From Komagataeibacter xylinus (GTDB lineage: Bacteria; Pseudomonadota; Alphaproteobacteria; Acetobacterales; Acetobacteraceae): DNA of 64,000 nucleotides. Position 1 is the stretch's first letter. Every line of letters starts with the position of its first letter. Made by a program: the position numbers and the translations under genes. Below are positions 59,360 to 64,000 of this stretch, one piece after another. Below the pieces are notes generated by a model, which was not told where the DNA came from, did not search any database, and saw only the letters and a list, made by a program, of their open reading frames with translations. The stretch lies in NCBI RefSeq assembly GCF_004302915.1, contig NZ_QQBI01000002.1, positions 169,788 through 233,787 on the forward strand, given 5' to 3'.

Positions 59360-61819
59360 ATGCGAGAAACTACCAAGAGGTTATTATCCATCATAACCTC
59401 CGTCTTGCTGGCCCTGATCGGGCTTTTTCTATTCTTTGGCGGGGCCCAGCTGCTCCTGCTGGGCGGCTCATGGTTCTATGTGCTGACCGGCTGCGTCCTG
59501 CTCGCCGCCGCAGTGCTGGGGCTGAAGCAGCCCGGGCTGGCAAGCAGCCTGTATGCCGCCCTGCTGGTGGTGGCCACCATCTGGGCGCTGGTCGAGACCG
59601 GCTTCAACATCTGGGGCCTCGAGGTCCGGCTGATGACGCTGGTGGGTATTGGCGTGTGGCTGCTGCTGCCGCAGGTGTGGCGCGCGCATGAGAGCTGGCT
59701 GGCTGACAAGAAGGCCCTGCTCGGCGCGGTTGGCGTATCGTGCCTTGTGCTGCTCATCAGCTGCTTTTCGTCCTATTCCATTGATGGCACGGTCCCCGCT
59801 GATCGCATGGCCGCCCAGGGCCAGCCGGAATCGGCTGCCGAGAGCATGCCCGATGGCGACTGGCAGGCCTATGGCCGCACGGCGGCAGGCGATCGCTACT
59901 CCCCGCTGGGCCAGATCACGCCCGCCAACGTGGGCAGGCTCAAGCGCGCCTGGCTGACCCGCACGGGTGACGTGCAGCAGGCGGGCGAAGGCACCGTGGC
60001 CGGTCCCGACCAGGGCCATGAATTCAACCTGGAGGTCACCCCCATCAAGGTCGACAACACGCTATACATGTGCACCCCCCATAGCTGGGTGATTGCGATG
60101 GATGCGGCCACCGGCAAGGTGAAGTGGAAGTTCGACCCCCACCCCGATACCGCCGACCTGGCCAAGAACGTCTATCTCGCCTGCCGTGGCGTGTCGTATT
60201 ACCGCATCCCCGACGAGATCCAGACAAGCTGCCGCACCCGCATCTACTCCCCCGTGGCGGATGTGCGCATGGTGGCGCTCGATGCCGAAACCGGCAAGCC
60301 GTGCGATGATTTTGGCGATCACGGCTTCATTTCCCTGCGTGAATATCTTGGCCACGTGCCGCATGGCTTCCACTTCGTCACCTCGCCGCCGCTGGTGGCC
60401 AAGAACCGCCTGATTACGGGGGGCTGGGTGTTTGACAACCAGGCCAATTTCGAGCCGTCCGGCGCGATCCGCGGCTTTGACGCGACCACCGGCGCGCTGG
60501 CCTGGGCATGGGATGCGGGCCATACCCCCGAAACCTGGAAGCCCAACTCCGATGAAGTCCTGACCCGCGACACACCCAATGCCTGGGGCGTATACACCGC
60601 CGACCTCAACCTTGGCATGGTCTACATTCCCACCGGCAACTCCCCGCCGGATAACTGGGGTGGCACGCGCCGCCCGTTTGATGATGCGACCTCCTCGGCC
60701 ACCATCGCGCTGGACATCGTAACCGGCGAGCGCCGCTGGACCTACCAGACCGTGCACCACGACCTGTGGGACATGGACATCCCCTCCGGCCCGTCAATGG
60801 TTGACCTGCCCGGCCCCAATGGCGAGACCATTCCCGCCCTGGTGCAGAGCACCAAGCGCGGCGAGTTTTTCGTGCTTGACCGCCGCACCGGCGAGACCGT
60901 GCCCGGCTACCCGGTGGAGGAACGCCCCGTGCCGACCGCGGGTGTTGCGCCTGACGACCATGCCTCCCCCACGCAGCCCTTCCCGGCGGCCATGCCCACG
61001 CTCACGCCGCCGAACCTGAAGGAAAGCGACATGTGGGGCGCCACCCTGCTCGACCAGATGCTGTGCCGCATCGAGTACCGCCAGTCCGCCTATGAGGGGC
61101 AGTTCACGCCACCGCATGTAGGCCAGACCACGGTGGTCTACCCAGCCTTCTATGGCGTGGTTGACTGGCAGGGCATCACCATCGACCCGCAGCGCAAGAT
61201 CATGCTGGCCAATGCGAGCTACCTGCCCTTCCGCATCAGGCTCGACCACCGCCAGAAGCTGGAAGGCAACGGCACGCTGCCCAAATGGGATGGCAAGGGC
61301 GAGGAGCCTGCCGCCAAGGGCGATGCGCTTTCCGTCTCGCCCGATTACGGCACGCCTTACATCGCGCTAACCAACCCGTGGCTGAACCCGCTGCAGATTC
61401 CGTGCAAGGGCCCGGTCTGGGGCACGCTGAGCGCGATCGACCTCGTGACCAGAAAGATCGTGTGGCAGCACCCTGTTGGCACCACGCGTGATACGGGTCC
61501 GTTCCGCACCCATAACAACATCCCGCTGCCAACCGGCATGTATAACGTCGGTGGCAATATTGTGACCCGGGGTGGCGTTGTCTTCATGGGGGCCACGGCG
61601 GATGATTACCTGCGCGCCTTCGATCTCGCGACCGGCAACGTGCTCTGGACCGACCGCCTGCCCGCGGGCGGCCAGGCAACCCCCATGTCGTATGAGGTTG
61701 GTGGCAAACAGTATGTCCTGATTGCGGCTGGCGGCCATGGTGGCCTGGGCACCCGGAGTGGCGATTACATCATCGCCTACACGCTCGATGGGGCGCAGGC
61801 TGGTACTGCAGCCCAATAA
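59360..61819 (+). CDS. gcd: Membrane-bound PQQ-dependent glucose dehydrogenase
   Basis: This enzyme oxidises glucose to gluconolactone in the periplasm and reduces ubiquinone. The 819 residues start at 59360, with GGAAAG nine bases upstream. Five membrane helices fill residues 1-140. The beta-propeller follows with DWQAYGRTAAGDRYSPLGQITPANVGRLKRAW, several PQQ repeat motifs (ATGKVKWKFDPH, IVTGERRWTYQTVHHDLWDMDIPSG, DLVTRKIVWQHPVG, ATGNVLWTDRLPAGGQATPMSY) and the quinone-side C terminus. This gene type is the hallmark of acetic acid bacteria. Related membrane PQQ dehydrogenases for other polyols are the main alternative. Confidence 0.93.
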   Translation: MRETTKRLLSIITSVLLALIGLFLFFGGAQLLLLGGSWFYVLTGCVLLAAAVLGLKQPGLASSLYAALLVVATIWALVETGFNIWGLEVRLMTLVGIGVWLLLPQVWRAHESWLADKKALLGAVGVSCLVLLISCFSSYSIDGTVPADRMAAQGQPESAAESMPDGDWQAYGRTAAGDRYSPLGQITPANVGRLKRAWLTRTGDVQQAGEGTVAGPDQGHEFNLEVTPIKVDNTLYMCTPHSWVIAMDAATGKVKWKFDPHPDTADLAKNVYLACRGVSYYRIPDEIQTSCRTRIYSPVADVRMVALDAETGKPCDDFGDHGFISLREYLGHVPHGFHFVTSPPLVAKNRLITGGWVFDNQANFEPSGAIRGFDATTGALAWAWDAGHTPETWKPNSDEVLTRDTPNAWGVYTADLNLGMVYIPTGNSPPDNWGGTRRPFDDATSSATIALDIVTGERRWTYQTVHHDLWDMDIPSGPSMVDLPGPNGETIPALVQSTKRGEFFVLDRRTGETVPGYPVEERPVPTAGVAPDDHASPTQPFPAAMPTLTPPNLKESDMWGATLLDQMLCRIEYRQSAYEGQFTPPHVGQTTVVYPAFYGVVDWQGITIDPQRKIMLANASYLPFRIRLDHRQKLEGNGTLPKWDGKGEEPAAKGDALSVSPDYGTPYIALTNPWLNPLQIPCKGPVWGTLSAIDLVTRKIVWQHPVGTTRDTGPFRTHNNIPLPTGMYNVGGNIVTRGGVVFMGATADDYLRAFDLATGNVLWTDRLPAGGQATPMSYEVGGKQYVLIAAGGHGGLGTRSGDYIIAYTLDGAQAGTAAQ

Positions 61820-61886
61820 AAAACAATAACCGTGCAGGTATCCGGTCTGCGCCGGATGCCTGCTTTTCATCAGGGAAGCCCCTCCC

Positions 61887-62777
61887 ATGCGTCTGACCAG
61901 AAGATCGGCATGGCTCCATGCCATGCTGCGCCTTGCCCTTCCTTCGGCCGTGCTGTTCCTTACGCCAAAGGCCCACGGCGCAGACGTCACCCTCGGGATC
62001 ATCGGCCCCCACGAATATGACCTGCCCGTCGACTTCAAGCCCTTCAACGTGCTGGTGCAGTATGGCGATGGCAATGCGGCGGGCCACTCCTACAACAGCC
62101 TGGGGCAGCGCAAGCCAGAAGGCGGCAGCCATACCTGGGCGGGCATGACCAAATATGTCCATTTCCGCAGTTTTGACGCCATTCCCCACGTGGGCTTCGC
62201 CTTCGAGCTGATCCAGACCGAGAGCTACAGCCTGGCGGATGGCACGAATTACGGCGGCCTTGGCCCCACCATTGTCGGCCCCGCCGCGTGGTTCAAGCCC
62301 AACAGGCACAGCACGTTCGGCATCCAGACCTTCATGCAGACGGCCGTTGGCACTCGTGATGCGACCTCGCCCGATTACTGGTCGAACATCTCGAGCTTCA
62401 TTTTCGATTATGAATGGAAGCATTTCAGCTTCGATGGCGATGCCGGCACCGTGGCGGGGGCAGCCAAGCACGTCAAGGGCGGGCATACCTATTCACCCGG
62501 CGTGGTGTTCTATACCAACCTGCGCTTCAGCTGGAAGGCGACAAAACTGTTCGAGCCCTTCTTCGCGCTGGACTGGCAGAACGTGAAAGGCACCTACGAC
62601 CGGACCGCAAGCCAGTACATGGATGATTCAAACAGCCGTGAAATAACGCTGGGCGCAGGTGCCATGCTCAATATTTCCAAGCACTTCTCCTTTACGACAC
62701 GTTACTCGCATTCTGTTGATGGGCGGAACATACCCGAAAGTAATGCCTATTACGTGAAAGTCGTCTATCTCTGGTAG
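61887..62777 (+). CDS. Outer-membrane channel-like protein downstream of glucose dehydrogenase
   Basis: The 296-residue protein has a signal peptide (LRLALPSAVLFLTPKAHGAD). The mature part is rich in aromatic residues in alternating strands and ends FYVKV-type with terminal LW, as in outer-membrane barrels. VLVQYGDGNAAGHSYNSLGQ, SHTWAGMTKYVHFRSF and LNISKHFSFTTRYSHSVDGR recall the phenol-degradation meta-pathway/OmpW-like transporter families. It begins 67 bases after gcd, so it is probably co-transcribed and may admit sugars to the periplasmic dehydrogenase. It is a distant counterpart of the barrel protein at 9.5 kb. Confidence 0.75.
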   Translation: MRLTRRSAWLHAMLRLALPSAVLFLTPKAHGADVTLGIIGPHEYDLPVDFKPFNVLVQYGDGNAAGHSYNSLGQRKPEGGSHTWAGMTKYVHFRSFDAIPHVGFAFELIQTESYSLADGTNYGGLGPTIVGPAAWFKPNRHSTFGIQTFMQTAVGTRDATSPDYWSNISSFIFDYEWKHFSFDGDAGTVAGAAKHVKGGHTYSPGVVFYTNLRFSWKATKLFEPFFALDWQNVKGTYDRTASQYMDDSNSREITLGAGAMLNISKHFSFTTRYSHSVDGRNIPESNAYYVKVVYLW

Positions 62778-62928
62778 CCCGCACCATCCGGCGCGGGCAG
62801 GCTGCACGGTGCCACGCGTTCATTTTATGTCATGTGCAATGACGGACGACAGATATATACACTCATAGCCAGACAGGCCATTACGGCAGCCATGCCGCAC
62901 GCAGCCCGACATCCAGGGGCAGGGAGAA

Positions 62929-63879
62929 ATGAAACCGCATTGCCATAACCCCGCCCAGCCGCCCCCCACGGGCCAGCCCCAGCGCGCCCCTGGTGCAACC
63001 GAGGTGGCCCGGTCGTGGCAGCGCTGCGTTTCATCCTATAATCTCGACCCTGCGCAGGGGTGGCAGGCCGATGTGCTTTCGGGCGCGGAACTGCGGCATG
63101 TCAGCACCCGCTCCGCCAGCCTGCTCCGTATCGCCATGCCCGAGATGCAGCGCCTGTTCGGCCTTGTGCAGGGGCTCGACTTCATGGTGCTGCTTGCCGA
63201 CCCTGACGCCACCATCCTCGCCCGCAACATAGACGAAGCCCATATGGGCCTGTGCCGTAGGCTTGCCCTGCGCGAGGGGGCGATCTGGAGCGAACACATG
63301 GCAGGCACCAACGGCATCGGCACGGCGGTGCAGGATGGCTGCCCCGTTTTCCTGGGGGAGGGTGAGCACTGGCGCTTCTGCTTCTCGCTGCTGGCAAGCT
63401 ATGCCGTGCCGATCTTCAACGCGCACGGTCAGGTCGCGGGGGCGATCAACCTTGCAGCCTTCAATGGTGACACGTCGCGCAGGCTCGCCCCGCTCGTGCT
63501 CGACACCCTTTTGCAATCAGGCCGCCGGATCGAGGAGCAGCTTTTTCGTGAATACCACGCGGGCGCGCGCGTGCTGACGCTGGGCGTGGCCGAAGGGTGC
63601 TCGGCCCCGCTTGTCGCCATCAATGCCGAGGGCGAAGTCACCGGGGCCACCCATGCCGCCCGCATCCTGACCGGCTGGACGGATGACATGATCCGCACCC
63701 ACCCCAACCTGGTGCACCGGCTTGAGGCGGAGGACCGGGTGAGCTTTCGCAAGGCGGAGGAAAACGTCATCCGCTCGGCGCTCGCACTCGCGCAGGGCAA
63801 TGTGACGGCCACCGCGCGGCATCTTGGCATTGGCCGGGCCACGCTCTACCGCAAGATGAAGGCCCTGGGCGTGCGCTAG
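62929..63879 (+). CDS. AcoR-like GAF/Fis regulator without AAA+ domain
   Basis: This 316-residue regulator has the N-terminal part of acetoin-type activators: EVARSWQRCVSSYNLDPAQ, then a GAF domain with GAIWSEHMAGTNGIGTAVQDGCPVFLGEGEHW and PIFNAHGQVAGAINLAAF. The C-terminal Fis helix-turn-helix is RSALALAQGNVTATARHLGIGRATLYRKMKALG. Between them, where AcoR-type proteins carry the sigma-54 AAA+ ATPase, there is only about 70 residues with a short PAS-like piece. It therefore likely acts on sigma-70 promoters. It lies 151 bases past the barrel gene. Its TAG stop is part of a palindromic repeat. Confidence 0.88.
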   Translation: MKPHCHNPAQPPPTGQPQRAPGATEVARSWQRCVSSYNLDPAQGWQADVLSGAELRHVSTRSASLLRIAMPEMQRLFGLVQGLDFMVLLADPDATILARNIDEAHMGLCRRLALREGAIWSEHMAGTNGIGTAVQDGCPVFLGEGEHWRFCFSLLASYAVPIFNAHGQVAGAINLAAFNGDTSRRLAPLVLDTLLQSGRRIEEQLFREYHAGARVLTLGVAEGCSAPLVAINAEGEVTGATHAARILTGWTDDMIRTHPNLVHRLEAEDRVSFRKAEENVIRSALALAQGNVTATARHLGIGRATLYRKMKALGVR

Positions 63880-63927
63880 GGCAGATCCAGTCTGAATGGA
63901 CACATTCGAACTGGTAAAATGCTCTAG
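63876..63927. repeat. CTAG-ended 52-bp palindromic element, copy 2 (overlaps regulator stop)
   Basis: It starts CTAGGGCA, where TAG is the stop codon of the AcoR-like gene, and ends TGCTCTAG. The inner arms CCAGTCTGAATG and CATTCGAACTGG enclose GACA. Both termini are near-perfect inverted repeats (CTAGGGCA versus CTAGAGCA), so the whole element is one imperfect palindrome. Confidence 0.88.
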
Positions 63928-63977
63928 TGTCCTGATCGAGAAGTTTATATGATTATCCTGATGGCAGGGGTAATCGA

Positions 63978-64000
63978 ATGGGACGTGTAGCGGTTGCGAT
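63978..64000 (+). CDS. Start of an unidentified gene (cut by window edge)
   Basis: ATG at 63978 is preceded by AGGGG with 7 bases of spacing, a good ribosome site, and the frame reads MGRVAVA to the window end. A transposase or a cytoplasmic enzyme could both start this way, and I cannot say which. Confidence 0.35.

Noticed and set aside
63876..64000. Left end of an insertion sequence with a transposase start
   Set aside because: The palindrome has a second copy without any adjacent gene of this type, and only seven codons of the next frame are visible, so an IS call is not supported.

Overview
The window is GC-rich bacterial chromosome that reads as an acetic acid bacterium (Acetobacteraceae), most likely Komagataeibacter or Gluconacetobacter. 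This is inferred from gene content and not from a database match. It carries a membrane PQQ glucose dehydrogenase, a three-subunit FAD/cytochrome c dehydrogenase of the sorbitol/gluconate/fructose dehydrogenase type, an alpha-keto-acid decarboxylase, pyruvate phosphate dikinase and a full set of late cobalamin genes. I saw no rRNA, tRNA, prophage, CRISPR array or complete insertion sequence.

Layout. 0.2-5.2 kb: cobalamin assembly, cobU-cobO-cobQ leftward, cobT-cobS rightward, and cobC converging on and overlapping cobS. 5.4-7.5 kb: two secreted or membrane proteins of unknown role, one with a degenerate Mrr-like domain. 7.9-11.7 kb: asparagine uptake, a porin-like protein and an asparaginase. 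11.9-14.5 kb: an acyl-CoA-dehydrogenase/DszC-like flavoenzyme and an MFS exporter. 14.9 kb: a 43-residue hydrophobic peptide gene with its own terminator. 15.5-18.6 kb: a B12-binding radical SAM enzyme followed by a 2-oxo-acid decarboxylase. 19-22 kb: an Imm33-like protein, an AGE-family isomerase and hldE. 22-25.7 kb: ppsR and ppdK. 26.2-28 kb: a DUF3311/sodium-solute symporter pair. 28.2-32.8 kb: bfd, an ornithine-cyclodeaminase-like enzyme and a large TonB receptor. 33.1-35.2 kb: nsrR and an aldehyde dehydrogenase. 35.4-41.6 kb: PAP2 protein, the dehydrogenase complex and glpQ. 41.6-45 kb: a frameshifted zinc-ribbon gene, csoR and the copper ATPase copA. 45-48.9 kb: ABC-F protein, GST and flavohemoglobin. 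49-53.7 kb: cupredoxin/FTR1 iron uptake, then a secreted Met/His-rich protein, multicopper oxidase and CopB. 53.8-58.9 kb: a nucleotide-sugar epimerase, Lrp regulator and aminotransferase, GST and MFS. 59.4-63.9 kb: glucose dehydrogenase, an outer-membrane protein and a GAF/Fis regulator.

Regulatory signals tie distant genes together. Two nearly identical 17-bp CsoR-type operators sit at the copA ATPase and at the multicopper oxidase operon, with csoR next to copA. A 20-bp Fur-like motif (16/20 identical) lies upstream of bfd and of the cupredoxin/FTR1 pair. An NsrR-like box overlaps a good promoter at hmp, and nsrR is 15 kb away.

Two dispersed palindromic repeat families are present. One has about thirteen copies of a GCCGCC-T/A-GGCGGC plus AAGCTT hairpin module bounded by GTTTTTGG/CCAAAAAC, almost always just after a gene. 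The other has two copies of a 51-52 bp CTAG-ended palindrome, each overlapping the TAG stop codon of its host gene.
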